Shown: positions 35,544-47,711 of the stretch, one piece after another
Numbering within the stretch: position 1 is the stretch's first letter
How the letters are laid out: each line of letters opens with the position of its first letter
Assembly: GCF_018687715.1 (NCBI RefSeq)
Contig: NC_056753.1
Location: forward strand, 13,451,001-13,515,000
DNA: 64,000 nt
From: Carya illinoinensis
Lineage: Eukaryota > Streptophyta > Magnoliopsida > Fagales > Juglandaceae
Direction of reading: 5' to 3'
Translations under genes and position numbers: made by a program
Notes under the pieces: generated by a model
Database searches by the model: none
The model's input: the letters and a program-made list of their open reading frames with translations, nothing else
Told to the model about the DNA's origin: nothing

Positions 35544-37223
35544 TCAAGGTTGATAGACTGGATCCACAATTGGAATGTCTTCCACTTCCGGAACTTGCCT
35601 ATCAATTAATACTTTAAGGCGTTGACCATTTACTTTAAAGATCCGACCATCCTTAGGATCTTCTATTTCTACCGCCCCATTTACAAAAACATTCCTTACT
35701 AAAAAGGGGCCAGTCCACCTAGACCGAAGTTTTCTTGGGTGCTTATGGAATCTAGAATCATATAAAAACACTCGATCATTAAGTTTAAACATTTTTCTCA
35801 AAATATTTTTATCATGAAACCCTTTCATTTTAGCCTTATAGATTCTAGAGTTCTCATAAGCATCATTTCTCAACTCCTCTAACTCGGTCAACTGAAATTT
35901 TCTAAGCTTACCTGCTTCTCCCATATCAAAATTGAAATGCTTGATGACCCAATAAGCTCGATGCTCGAGCTCCAAAGGTAAGTGGCAAGGCTTCCCAAAA
36001 ACAAGCCTATAAGGTGACATACCTAAGGGAGTTTTGAAAGCTGTACGATAGGCCCAAAGCGCATCAACTAGTCTTAAAGACCAATCTTTGCGATCTGGAT
36101 TGACTGTTTTTTCTAAAATTTGCTTAATTTTCCTATTTGCAAGTTCTACCTGTCCACTTGTCTGGGGGTGGTAGGCAGTAGAGATCTTATGTACCACCCC
36201 ATATTTTTTCATCAAAGCCTCAAAAGAACGGTTGCAAAAATGTGTACCCCGATCACTAATGATAGCACGTGGTGTACCAAATCGAGATAACACATTCTTT
36301 TTGAGAAATTTAATTACCGTCCTATTATCATTGCTCCTGCAAGCTGCTGCCTTTACCCATTTTGACACATAATCTACTACCATAATAATATATTGATATC
36401 CAAAAGAAGGAGGAAATGGTCCCATAAAATCAATGCCCCAACAATCAAAAATTTCAATCACTAAAATTGGGTCTAAGGGCATCATATTACGACGGGATAT
36501 AACTCCTAACTTTTGACACTTTTCACATGAGCGACAATAGATGTTTGCATCCTTAAATATGGCGGGCCAATAAAATCCACACTGCAGAATTTTTGCAGCG
36601 GTTTTCTTCATTGAAAAGTGGCCCCCACAAGCTTGAGAGTGACAAAATTCCATGACGCTAGCAATCTCTTCATCAGGGATGCAACGCCTTAAAATTTGGT
36701 CAGGGCAGTATTTGAAAAGAGAAGGATCATCCCAATAGAAATTACGTACCTCAGTTATGAACTTCCTCTTGTCCTGAGCGCTCCAATCCACCGGTATCTC
36801 ACCTGCAGCTAAATAATTCACAATAAGAGCAAACCATGGTAGAGAAGTAATAGATAGTAAATGTTCATGGGGAAAATCATCCCTAATTGGCAGGTGGTCA
36901 GAGGCGTCCTCAAATGTGAGCCTCGAGAGATGATCAGCCACTACGTTCTCCACTCCTTTCTTGTCTTTGATGGTGATGTCAAATTCCTGCAAAAGTAAAA
37001 TCCATCGTATTAATCGTGCCTTAGCATCCTTCTTTGTAAGAAGGTACTTAAGGGCTGCATGATCTGTAAAAATAATAATAGGAGAACCAATCACGTAAGC
37101 ACGAAACTTATCCAAAGCAAACACTTCAGCTAGCAACTCTTTTTCAGTGGTGGAGTAATTCATCTGAGCACTATTTAGAGTTCTACTAGCATAGTAAATG
37201 AAAAAAGGGTTTCCCTCCCTTCG
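35544..37223 (-). pseudogene. RNase H C-terminus and integrase, open frame
   Basis: Open from 37223 to 35544. Counting from the Met at 37163: RNase H block [19 protein letters not shown] with IFTDH (Asp34), and the integrase zinc finger His175-His182-Cys210-Cys213. The catalytic core has Asp245 (WGIDFMG), Asp304 (IISDRGTHF) and Glu340 (GQVE), exactly 35 residues between the last two. A C-terminal GPF module ([12 protein letters not shown]) and NGQRLK follow. All D,D-35-E residues are present, so this part could still fold, but it is cut from RT by an in-frame TAG at 37224-37226 (probably CAG originally). Integrase would insert the cDNA copy into the genome. Confidence 0.9.
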
Positions 37224-37226
37224 CTA

Positions 37227-38215
37227 TCCAAGTACAGCACCTACAGCAAAATCACTTGCATCACACATAATCTCAAAAGGTAAAGTCCAATCAGGTGGCT
37301 GTATTATGGGTGTTGAGGTAAGCTTGCCAATTAGCATTTTAAAGGCCTCTTGACAATCTTGTGTCCACTCAAATGGGGCATCTTTAGCTAGGAGGTCACA
37401 TAGTGATCTAGATATGGTGGAAAAATTCTGTATGAACCTCCTATAAAACCCCGCATGACCAAGAAAGGATCTCACGTCCTTTACTGTCCTAGGTGTAGGC
37501 AACTTAGAGATTAATTCAATCTTAAATTGATCTACCTCTATCCTCCTAGAAGAAATAATATGCCCTAACACAATACCTGAAGGTACCATAAAGTGGTATT
37601 TTTCCCAATTCAAAACCAATTCCTTCTCCTCACAATGAGTCAACACCCTCTCTAAATTCAATAAGCATGCATCAAAAGTAGATCCAAAAACAGTCAAGTC
37701 ATCTATAAAAACTTCCATGCAATTTTCAACCATGTCACTAAAAATACTCATCATGCAACTTTGAAAAGTAGCAGGTGCATTACACAATCCAAATGGCATT
37801 CTACGAAAAGCATAAGTACCAAAAGGACAAGTGAAAGTGGTTTTATCCTGATCTTCTAATGCAATTTCAATTTGATAATAACCAGAATAACCATCCAGGA
37901 AACAATAGAAAGGATGACCAGCCACACGCTCAAGAATTTGATCAATAAAAGGGAGAGGAAAATGGTCTTTCTGGGTGACAGCATTCAATTTTCTATAATC
38001 AATGCACATCCGCCACCAAGTCACAAGTTTTGTAGGGACTAGCTCTCCCAGGTCATTCTTCACCACAGTAACACCTGACTTCTTAGGAACAACCTGTGTA
38101 GGACTTACCCATTTAATATCAGCAATAGGATATATGATTTCTGCATCTAATAGTTTCAACACTTCATTCTTCACCACTTCTTTCATAGTGGGATTAAGCC
38201 TACGCTGGAGGGCTA
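37227..38215 (-). pseudogene. Reverse transcriptase domain
   Basis: From the Met at 38186: VPKKSGVTVVKND, MCIDYRKLN, CFLDGYSGYYQI (Asp98) and VFIDDLTVFG (Asp162, Asp163), so the catalytic Asp triad is intact. KFLGH-like and FLGHAGFYRRFI follow, then the start of RNase H (MCDASDFAVGAVLG). It ends at the TAG at 37224-37226. A one-base shift near 38212 separates it from the protease frame: EINLEE-type sequence continues in the other frame as LALQRRLNPTMK. RT copies element RNA into DNA. Confidence 0.9.
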
Positions 38216-39279
38216 GTTCCTTCCTCCAAATTAATTTTATGAGAACATACTAGGGGACTAACACATTTTATATCAGCAATGCTCCAACCTAAGGCTGACT
38301 TATGCTCACTTAGGATCCAAATTAATTTCTCACCTTGAGACTCAGACAATTCAGATGAGATAATAATAGGAAAAGTATCACCTGGACCAAGGAAAGCATG
38401 CTTTAAACCCTTAGGCAGAGGTTTCAATTCAACTTTGGGTGCTTCCACACTTGAAGGAATTTGTTTTTCCTCTTTCTCAGGCAACTCCTCAAACTTCGGT
38501 TGCCAGGCTCGAGTGCCATAATCCTGAGTTCTATCAAAGATAGCACAAATATCAACTACATCAGATGGATTGCTGATAGAATCAAACTCAGAATTAACAA
38601 GAAAATACTCAAGGGGGTCAAAATCATGAGCTATAGAAACTCCCATTTCTATGAGTGAGTCAATCATGTATGTTTGGTGGCTCTCGTCATCATCTTCTGG
38701 CTGTCTTGCAATATGGAAGATATTCACCTCGAGAGTCATGTTTCCAAAAGAAATCTTCATGAGCCCATTCTTGCAATTAATAAGAGCATTAGCAGTGGCA
38801 AGGAAATGCCTACCTAAAATCACAGGAATTTTAGAAGTAGTATCAACAATAGAGCTAGTGTCAAGGATTAGGAAATCAACAGGATAATAAAATTTATCAA
38901 TTTGAATTAGAACATCCTCTACCACACCTCGGGGTACTTTGACTGAACGGTCAGCCAATTGTAATACCACAGTGGTTGGTTTGATTTCTTCCAACCCCAA
39001 CTGCAAATAAATAGAATATGGCATTAGATTCACGCTAGCTCCTAAATCTAGCAAAGCTTGCCCAAACTCATGATTTCCAATACTGCATGCAATGGTTGGG
39101 CAACCAGGATCCTTGTACTTGGGAGGAATCCGCTGCTCAATTAGAGCACTAACTTGTTCTATCAGAAATGCTGTCTTCTTAACATGGTGCTTCCTCTTGA
39201 CTGTACACAAATCTTTAAGAACTTTTGCGTAAGTAGGAACTTGTTTAATAACATGCAAAAGAGGGAGGTTAATTTTTAC
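38216..39279 (-). pseudogene. Aspartic protease and linker to RT
   Basis: From the Met at 39258, residue Asp71 lies in ALLDLGASVNLMP, the retroviral-type aspartic protease active site in the DLGA form seen in Athila elements. VPRGVVEDVLIQIDKFYYP and a linker to RT (ELKPLPKGLKHAFLG) follow. It is in the same frame as the gag linker but separated from it by an in-frame TAG at 39280-39282, and it ends by frameshift near 38212. The protease would cleave the polyprotein. Confidence 0.88.
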
Positions 39280-40646
39280 CTACATGAGATTCTCCAAGGT
39301 TTCATTGTTAGGATCCAAAGTTCGCTTATTCAGTTTTAAAACTTGAGAAAATGGTACCTTAACTGGGCTCTTTATTACCTCGACTTCTTTGGGCAGCTCG
39401 GCACCACTATTGCTTTGATCCTCTTCCACATCCTCTGATTTGTTCGTTGTTGGGATGTTTAATGACTTACCACTTCGTGTCACAATGGCATTCACATCCT
39501 TCAAATTCTCTTGTGCCATGTGTTGACCATGAAGTACGGATTGAGCTTGAGAAGGAAACTTACCTCGCTCATTCACACTCAAGGAGCTCATCAATTTGGA
39601 CACTTGGCTTTTTATCTCCTTATTTTCTTCAACAACCTGCGTAATCAAAGATTCAAACTTTTGGTTAGTTTTACCTTGTGCCTCAATAAAAGCATGTAAA
39701 GTATCTTCTAAGGGGCTCCTAGAAGATGAAGGTGCATGATATGGTGCAGGATATGATCTAGGGGGTTGTGCAGGCGGCTGGTTTTCAGACTTCCAGCTAA
39801 AATTGGGGTGATTACGCCACCCCGGATTATAGGTATCAGAGAAATGTGTAAAAGGCTTCTTGTACATACCTAAGGCATTACATTGTTCCTCATCCCTTTC
39901 ATCTCGGCAAATGTGGGACACTCTTGGGCAAGGTGATCTACCCCACCACACACAAAACATGGTCTAAAAGACTCTGCATGATTGGCCACGTGTGTTGGAT
40001 TTAAGTCCTTAGTCTTCAATGCCTCTAGCTCCCTAGTGAGCATCTCAACCTTAGCCTTTAGGTTATCTTCTTCCCTGAGATGGTAAATTCCACCACCATT
40101 TAGGTTTCCTACAGGTCGTGACCTATTTGTGCTCTCAGTAGCACTAGGTCCAGTCCAAGTGTGAGCTTTTTCGGCAAGCTCATTGAGGTATTCTATGGCC
40201 TCATCAGGATCTTTCTATAAGAACTCACCATTACACATCATCTCCACAAGTTGACGCTCTCTAGGTGTAAGTCCCTCATAAAAATAGCTCACTAAGCGCC
40301 AATTCTCATATCCATGGTGATGACATATACTCAATAGCTCCTTAAATCTCTCCCAAGACTGATACAAAGTCTCACTGTCCTTTTGTACAAAGGTGGAGAT
40401 TTACCTTTTTAAAGCATTGGTCTTATGTTGGGGAAAGTATTTATTAAAGAAAACCTGAGTCATCTCATTCCATGACCCAATAGATTGTGGTCTCAATGAG
40501 TATAGCCAACTTTTAGCTCTATCCTTCAAAGAGAAAGGAAAGAACTTAAGTCTCACAATGTCATCAGTTGCATTTTGACTATGAAATGTTGCAACTACTT
40601 CCTCAAACTCCCTAATGTGCACATATGGATTTTCATTTTCCAAGCC
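39280..40646 (-). pseudogene. gag: gag, N-terminally deleted and broken
   Basis: Starts at the deletion junction as HGLENENPYVHIREFEEV, followed by LKFFPFSLKDRAKSWL, the conserved gag core. Frame changes occur near 40400 and 39900. A CCHC knuckle CFVCGGVDHLAQEC (about 39960-39920) and the linker SDTYNPGWRNHPNFSW (about 39845-39795) are readable in different frames. Several stops lie between 40400 and 39970. The 5' end of gag is fused directly to LTR sequence, so no start codon or leader is left. Confidence 0.82.
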
Positions 40647-41467
40647 ATGATTATTCGGAGAAGAAAACATCAATGATGAATTGAGAATGATAAAACAAAA
40701 AAGTTTTAGCAATTGAAAATCAAATACATGAATTAAAAATAAATTAGAAATACCATATAATGTGCAAGTTCATCCCTAACCCTACTTGAGAATTTAGCTA
40801 CCCATAATTATACTGGACAACAAAAATCTCTAGAGAAAACTGAAGCGAACGGTGGCCATGGAAGTGATTTTCTCCCCTCTTCAGATCTGCCTCTTGTGCC
40901 TCTTCTCCCCCTCCATTTCATGCTAATGATATGCTTATATAGGGTAGGAAGGAAACCTTAATGTCCTCTTAATTTTCGCATAAAAAAATCACCTAAATTT
41001 TAGGACTTAACTTGACAGCCACGTACGGCCTTTAGGATTTCGAATTTGGAAATCTTTATTAGAGACAAAGTTATAGCCCTTTAAGATAGCTTTCTAATGC
41101 ATCAAGAATAGCATCAATCCAATATGTGAGTAAAAAGATACAATCAAAACACTAAAATATGTCCAGACTGTCTCCTAGCGAATTTCGGACTTGGACTTCT
41201 TGTGGTTTCATTTTGTGATTTTTTTTTTCTTTTTCTTTTCTTCCAAATTTCTCTCAAACCCCACGAATTTCCTCCTTTGAATTTGACTAGGCTTGACTTG
41301 CTCTTTTATAAACTCTGGAATTAAACATAAAAAAACTACTTAGGAGTATCCCAACGTAAATAGAAATTCAATTAAAGAATACACATTAATTCCTATGATT
41401 TCTATTCACATTTTAGCATTTTAGTCCAATAATAGGATATTTAGAGTGCACTTTCATACACTCATCA
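40647..41467 (-). repeat. Truncated 5' LTR of Athila-like element 1
   Basis: 821 bp matching 33001-33820 with few differences, including the TATA box (plus 40934-40942). It ends at ATGATTATTCGGAG fused to gag CCAAGCC. The remaining 0.55 kb of the LTR and everything up to gag are missing. Confidence 0.88.
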
Positions 41468-41548
41468 CCGCCCACTCTCTCTCTCTCTCTTCTTTTTTCT
41501 TATTGCTTCATCTTCGTTCAAATTAGAAACTTAGTGACAAGTGGCAAG
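41468..41548. other. Spacer with CT-microsatellite
   Basis: CCGCCCA, then a (CT)n run, then a T-rich stretch. It lies between the truncated LTR and the Tat-like LTR; origin unclear. Confidence 0.4.
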
Positions 41549-42136
41549 TGATGGTTTGTTGGGGGGATTTTTCCCAAAGGTACGAGCCCAACCCAATGGA
41601 TAGTGGAACCATGTCCAAAACTAGGCTGAAGCCCACTGGACCTCTCGATGGCCCACCTAGGAGACTCTCAGCCTAGCCAAGTGTGGACCAAGGTGTTAGG
41701 TCAAGCCGACTGAAAAGCACAGAGCCTTCGCCCCCTTTCTTTTCAGGCAGAGAAGAGAGACCATCCTATTCCGATGGGACTCTACACTTTGGCTTTGTCT
41801 AGCCATGCCATATTAATTGTCCGTACCTAAAGGCCATGCCTCATTAAAAGAATTCTTCCAAGAAGCATCCCTCTGCTCAGTTGTAGGGTATGGATCACTA
41901 ACCCCGGATGCAAGTATAAAGGTAGCCCTCCAGATGCCGAGCGAGGGTAAGCTTTTGGAACTCAAAAGAAATAACTTCATCTCCTCCTTGATTCTAAGCT
42001 AACTTATGCATCAGAGACTCTGTCTAGTTGCCCCACGGTTGCTAGATCCAGGAGCTATTTCGTGTATGCAGGAATAGGTGGAAGGCCTGAGCCACCGGGG
42101 ACCCAACCCAAAGGTGTACGAAACCAGTCGTTAATA
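41549..42136 (+). repeat. Tat-like LTR (probable)
   Basis: Begins TGATGGTTTG and ends GTCGTTAATA just before a TTGGCGCTGTTTGTGGGA primer-site-like sequence (42138-42155) typical of Tat/Ogre-type elements. The left border is inferred from TG only. Confidence 0.5.
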
Positions 42137-42306
42137 GTTGGCGCTGTTTGTGGGATTCAAAAAATATTAACAAACTAAATGTGTCTTTTGTATGCATCCA
42201 GGATCTCGCCCTTGGAAGGCTCGGAGGTGTGGCAGGGTACCTAAGTAGGCAAGTACCCAAAGGACAGCCAGGGAGGGGAGGTGGCAACAAGGGGGGTAAT
42301 CAACAA

Positions 42307-42705
42307 TGCAGGGTGAGACGGACGACCAGCTGGAAGAAATGAGGCATTTCCCAACCCCCCACTGGCCCCTGAATGCATCCCCATAGAAAATGAAACAAGA
42401 TATGAATATGTATTGAAGAAACCGGAAGCGAACGAGCCCTTAGAGCTGATCATGCTAGATTGGCGCCGAGTGGAGGCAACAGCTAGGATCAGCACAGGAA
42501 TCACCATCGACATGAGAGAAGCACTGCACCAACTGCTTGTAGAGCACTGAGATATCTTTGCATGGAGCCATGAGGATATGCTGGGGATAGACCTATCCAT
42601 CATACATCATCACTTGAGTGTAGATCCTAGAGCCAGGAGGCAAGGCAAAAGTGTAGGAACTTCAGTGCGAAGAAGAATGCCGCCATTGCTGTAGAAGTTG
42701 ATGGC
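42307..42705 (+). pseudogene. Tat-like pol, protease-RT linker
   Basis: Broken plus-strand frames read [32 protein letters not shown] and [14 protein letters not shown], the conserved lead-in to RT in Tat-lineage elements. gag and most of protease are deleted, since the primer site lies only 170 bp upstream. An in-frame stop follows LVEH. The frame continues as AVEVDG into the target site of the inserted 12-kb element and resumes at 54741 as LLVARFIW. Confidence 0.8.
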
Positions 42706-44935
42706 TGATGAAGTGCTAAAATTGCATGATTAAGTTACTTAAGCGAACAAATTGTTTAATAAAAAATGATTTAAGTACTTAATTATGCAATAGATCACAT
42801 TACTTGAGTCAATTGATAAATTTTGGTATTTTGGTGCTTAAAAAGATTTATAATGCAATTGTTTCACATGAAAATAAATATTTCATTTTTATTCCTCTCA
42901 TAACAGGGATAGTTTGGGCAATACACAGCAAAGATATCATTCAAGTGTGAATGCACACATGCAGGCCAGCCTCATTCGGACAGCACTCACTACACGTGCT
43001 GACCATTGCAAGACAAGCACCTCACATGCAATAAACCACACCAGCGCACACAAGCAAAAGCACCATTCGGACACACACATGCAGTGGACTCAAATGCACA
43101 CATTCGGACACCATGCAGTAGACTCACACACGCTGTACAGCAGCAGAAAGAAACCTGCAGAAGGCACTCAGACGTTACAGTATGCAAATCACACATGCAG
43201 AAAAACAGACAGCAATCATTCGAAATGCACATATGCAGAAAACGTGGTCCCACACATACAAACCAACACATGCAAACACGCATGCAAACATGCATTCGGA
43301 CCACATGGACAGCACACATGCAGCAGGTCAGCAGAAGAAAAAAAAGAAAAAAAGAAGCAGATGGCCTTTGACAACTCAAAGAAACACATGCTGGAACCGA
43401 AAACACCTGGGGACCACTCAGTAGAAAGACAACAGATTCTTTCTAGTTCGGTGGTAGCCTTTAGCAGTTGAAGACAGCAAGAGATCACATGGGTTGCCTT
43501 TACTTTTCAAACTTGTTTTATACGGGAGTTTTCGGTTTGGTACAGGAGGGTCTTTCTTTTCTTTCTTTTTCGTTTAAGACAGTGCAGTAGCTTAGCTTGT
43601 TTTTATTTTCTTCTTTCTTTTTCAGTCGGCTGTTTTCATTTTTTTATTGAACAACGCTGTCTTCGTTTGGATGGAGGGTGTGTTCTTACATTCATTTTTT
43701 TTCGTTTCAGTTTTATTCCATTGGGCGGCTTGTTTATTTTTTTTCTTTTCGTTCTTGTTAGTTTAGAGTTTAAGAGACGGCTGGAATTTATTTTCTGTCA
43801 CTTTTACCTTTTCGTTTACGTTGCTTGTTGTAGTTTTTCACACCGGGTCGGCTACAGACCAGGGGAGTTCTTTCATTTTCTTTCTTTTTCGTTTAAGCTG
43901 AAGAAGCAACATAGTTTTTAGTTTTATTGTTCTTTTCTTTTAGTTTAGAGGAGACGGACGGAACTCTTGGATAGATTGTTTCATTTTATTTTCTTCTAGG
44001 CGTCGGCTTTGTTTTTGCCTCTTTGGTTTTCTTCTAGTTTTTTTCTCTTTTGGTTTTGGGACAGCATTGTGGGTTCATAGTATAGTGTTTTCGGTTCCAG
44101 ACGTAAGGAGGCAGCTAGTAATTAATTTTGTTCTTCTCGCTTTACGTTTTTAGCTTTTTCTTTTTTTCTTTTTCCCAGTTTTTACTTCTTAGTTCTTAGT
44201 TGTTTCCGCTTATAAGTCTTGCGAATTCATTGGGCGTTTTTACTTTTCAGCTTGGTGTTTATTTTTATTTTGTGTATTTTTTTTCTCTTAGATTTTATCA
44301 TGGTTCAACTTAGATTAATTTTTATTGTTAGAAACATCATGTGCAGCTAATTTTAGAAACTTGGGTTGTGGAATGAGATTTAATTTATTTCAGGTTCTAG
44401 TTTAATGCAATATTTTGTTGATAAATATTGATTTCACTATATTACTAGTCGGATTTAAATTGAAAATAGATTGAAGCTCTTACTCTTGTTTTGTTGTTGA
44501 CGTAAGGCACAACAAAAGCTTGAAAATTATCAAGGCTTCTCTCGTTTGTTTGTTAATGTGTGTTCGGCTAGTAAAATAGAAAATCCCTTAGGAAACTATT
44601 GCAAAACTTGAGCTTAACCTTTTTATCTTCCGATTATCAATGCCTTGATTGGGTTGTTAATCGAGAAAATTATCTAGAATCCAAAATAAAGAGAGTCCCA
44701 AACCCAACCCAAGTGTTCGTTAATTTGTTTCTTTTTAGAAAATCTAATTTCAATTTCGATTATCTTTTTGCATTGCATTTTAATTTTATTTTCATCTCTC
44801 ATACTCGATTCATTTGTTACTCACAAATTTCTTATACGCTTTGATAACCCTTTGTCCTTGTGGAATACGATCCTGGACTTATCCTTGATACAACTTGACA
44901 CTTCTACACTTGGAAGCACATTCGAAACCGAGTCA
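42706..44935 (+). repeat. 5' LTR of the 12-kb element
   Basis: Starts TGATGAAGTGC and ends ACCGAGTCA. The first third carries repeated CATTCGGAC and ACACATGCA motifs (42960-43340), giving spurious His/Thr-rich frames. The rest is T-rich with many TTTTC/TTTCTTT runs. Confidence 0.93.
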
Positions 44936-44941
44936 AGTTTT

Positions 44942-44960
44942 TGGCGTCGTTGCCGGGGAC
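44942..44960 (+). promoter_or_regulatory. Primer binding site, tRNA-Asp type
   Basis: TGGCGTCGTTGCCGGGGAC, 6 nt after the LTR, matches the canonical Athila-lineage tRNA-Asp site TGGCGCCGTTGCCGGGGA with one change. It primes minus-strand synthesis. Confidence 0.88.
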
Positions 44961-45063
44961 AACTGGTGCTTATCAGAGCATTCTCTTTTTCCTGAGAGGA
45001 CGTTTATGGAGCTGTGAACCTCTTCACAGCCTGGTGACTCACTCAAAAATGAGTAGCACTAAT

Positions 45064-46925
45064 GCTATCCCAAGTGCAGGAGGATGTCGTGTAATAATTA
45101 GGAATAAATTCCTAGATCGTCTCCTCAGGGAAAGTTACTTAAAATTAAACTTGTTGAAAAATATGAAAAACTTCACAAAGAGAAAACAAGAGGATGATAT
45201 GTACAATGGATGGAAGAGGTTACTAGTCATGGACTAGATTCATAATTTTATATGTTTGATTGTCGGATTGGAATGTAAATGACTAACAGATTAAATTCAG
45301 AGATTAATAAAACTAAATTAAGAACTAAACTAGATTAGAAAATAATTGACAAAACATGCATTGAAAATTGAAAATGCATAAAACCAATATTCTAGGGTTT
45401 ATCATTGTATCCAAATCACAAATTCTCAAATTAAACCATAACAATTGTAATCACTATTAAAATGAAAGCTTAATGAAACAATAAAAATAAATAACATGAA
45501 ATAAGTAAACAACAATTAAATTACCCAACTAAAACAAAAACAAAAGCTCTCTACCAAACCCTTCTTGCAATAAATTAAAAATCTAAAACAAATCACGTCC
45601 CATTCCACAACCCAAGCTTAAAAAAGAAAATGGCATGAAGAAAAATAAACTTGCAAACTCCAAACGATGAACACGAACGAGAGAAAGGAAAAAGAAATGC
45701 TCAACGCTACAACCGAAAAGAATAAAAACTAAATATGAGAAGTAAAACTATAGAACTGAACGAAAAATAAATGATTGAACGAAAATAAATAAGCAGCCAC
45801 CGACTTCCTCTGCTTCTCTAAAAAAAAAAATAGAGAGTTCCGTCTAAAAAAAAACTAGGAAATACAACTTAACTTCAGACGCCAAAAACGGAAAGAAGAA
45901 TAAATAAAAAAATGCTAAACGAAAGAAGAAGAGATAAAAACCAACTCAAAAAAAAAAATATACAGATGCTGAACTGAAGAACATTCAAAACGCCGAATGA
46001 AAAAAAAAAAAAAAGAAACAGCAAGAAGATAAACTGCAGCCTAGCGTCTGAAACAGAAAACGAAAATGAAAGAAAAAATAAAAAATAAAACCAACCCCAA
46101 CCCCCTTCTAGTCTAAACGAAAAGTAAATAAGTAAACAAAAACTTTCTCCGTGCCGCTGCTGCTAGCTTCTAAACAAAAAGAAAATAAGTCCAAAACAAA
46201 ACTGCCCCTCCAGCTTCTAAACGGAAAGAAAATAAGTAAACAAAAAACTGCCTTCTGCTGCTGCTTCTACCAGCTTATAAATAACTGATCTCCAGCTACT
46301 CCAACTAACCGAATGAAAAAAGAAAGAAGGGAAAAAAATAATCCTGCTGTTTCTGGCCTTCGTGCTGCATATGTGCATGTGTGCATGTTGGTCTACATGT
46401 GTGAGCTGCTGTGGGTCCAGCTGTGTGCTGTCCGAATGAGGCTGGTCTGCTTTCTGTTGTGTACATGTGTGCATGCATGTGTTTGTCTGCAATGTGCTGT
46501 ATGCTTTCTGTCCAGGTTGCTGCACGTTCAGGTTGCTGTCCATGTGGTCCGAATGAGTTGCTATCTGCATGTGCATGGTTTGTTTGAGTGCTGTCCGAAA
46601 GCTGCTATCTGCTGTGTGAGTTGGTGTGGTTTATTGCATGTGAGTCAGAAGCTTGCTGCTGTTGCACGTTCAGGTTGCTGTCCATGTGTAAGTTGGTCCC
46701 ATGCATGGTGTTTGTTCTGCTGCATGTGCATTGTGTGAGTGCAGTTCCGAGTGAGTGGTTGCTGCATGGTGTTTGGCTGTCAAAGCATGTCCGAGTGAGT
46801 GCTTTGCTTTGCTGCTGTCCGAGTGAACACATGTGTTTGTTCTGCTGCATGGTTGCATCGTGTGAGAGGCTGCTGTCACGTTTATTGCATGTGAGCTGCA
46901 TGTGTAAGTTGGTCCCATGCATGGT
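45064..46925 (-). repeat. Inverted, diverged LTR-like segment in the leader
   Basis: On the opposite strand it resembles the element's own LTR: CATTCCACAACCCAAG (45602), A-rich runs complementing the T-rich LTR body, and repeated TCCGAATGAG/ACATGTGTGCATG phrases (46360-46900) that mirror CATTCGGAC/ACACATGCA. It starts TGCTATCCCAAGTGC and contains an ATCGTCTCCTCAGGGAA block like the end of other Athila LTRs. No matching target duplication was found. Confidence 0.6.
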
Positions 46926-47300
46926 GTCCGTGTGGTAAGCAAAAGCAATGACTCCTCGGGCCACAGGAGGCAAAACCAACTTCAAATCATATTCATAGTA
47001 CGCAATTCCCACCACTTCCACTAACCAGTGGCCAATCTTCAAACCTTAGTTAACTGGCACAGAAAATGACCCCCAAGAAAACAAAGCAAAAATCCACCTA
47101 GAAATTACCTGGTTAAGTCAGATATTTCCTTGTACTTCCATTGAAGAAAAAAAACAAATAGAGAGATTTTTCATACATCATCTAACAAACCCATGTCTCT
47201 CTCTCTGCACGTCTCCCTCACTTTGCAGCTTCCAAAGAAGTATTTGCAGTTGGGGGAGAGAGAGAGAGACAGAGCAACAAGGAGAATAATGGTACAACCA
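46926..47300 (-). other. Possible captured host gene piece
   Basis: On the minus strand, reading down from 47290: a CT-rich 5'-UTR-like tract, an ATG, an AACCAG/GTAATTTC donor-like site (about 47110), a pyrimidine-rich stretch to AACTAAG (about 47045), then an open frame KIGHWLVEVVGIAYYEYD and LKLVLPPVARGVIAFAYH. It does not look like retrotransposon coding sequence and I do not recognise the protein. Gene capture is inference. Confidence 0.35.
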
Positions 47301-47711
47301 CAAATGATAATAGAAAGCAAGAAAAATTATGGACTAGAATGCACAGTAATCAATAGTTGGTAGAATTCAAGCAGAAATTCATGATTTTAATCAATTAAAA
47401 TCACAACTTTGATTTATTCACTTTAACCATTTTTCCATTTAAAACCAATAATAATGTCATGATGAATTTAAAATACATTGGTTTTAAATAGCTAAAATAT
47501 GCAATATTTCAGCTCAATCACCTGGGTGATATCTTTACCTTTCATTTTACTTGTTTACTTTTATCTTGTTTTGTGCTGAACTTGCATGTCTAGTTGGGTT
47601 AGAGATAGCACATATAGACTTGCTAGGACTGAATCATCAACCTCATCATCGAGTGCATCATCTGTTTCTCTTAATTCAGCATTTGAATTATCATTTGACA
47701 CTCATAGTAAC

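Larger units (their letters stand above)
32452..41467 (-). mobile_element. Athila-like Ty3/gypsy element 1, defective
   Basis: Minus-strand element with a complete 3' LTR (32452-33820), 3' non-coding region, broken gag-pol, and only the first 821 bp of its 5' LTR (40647-41467). The remaining 5' LTR, primer site and gag start are deleted. No target duplication links the two ends, consistent with the rearrangement. Athila assignment rests on the gag linker motif YNPGWRNHPNFSW, the protease-linker sequence and the FIDD RT motif. An env-like ORF is not visible in the 1.7 kb after integrase. Confidence 0.88.

Noticed and set aside
42914..43471. 185-codon His/Thr-rich frame
   Set aside because: Low-complexity product of ACACATGCA/CATTCGGAC repeats in the LTR; not kept open in the other LTR copy.
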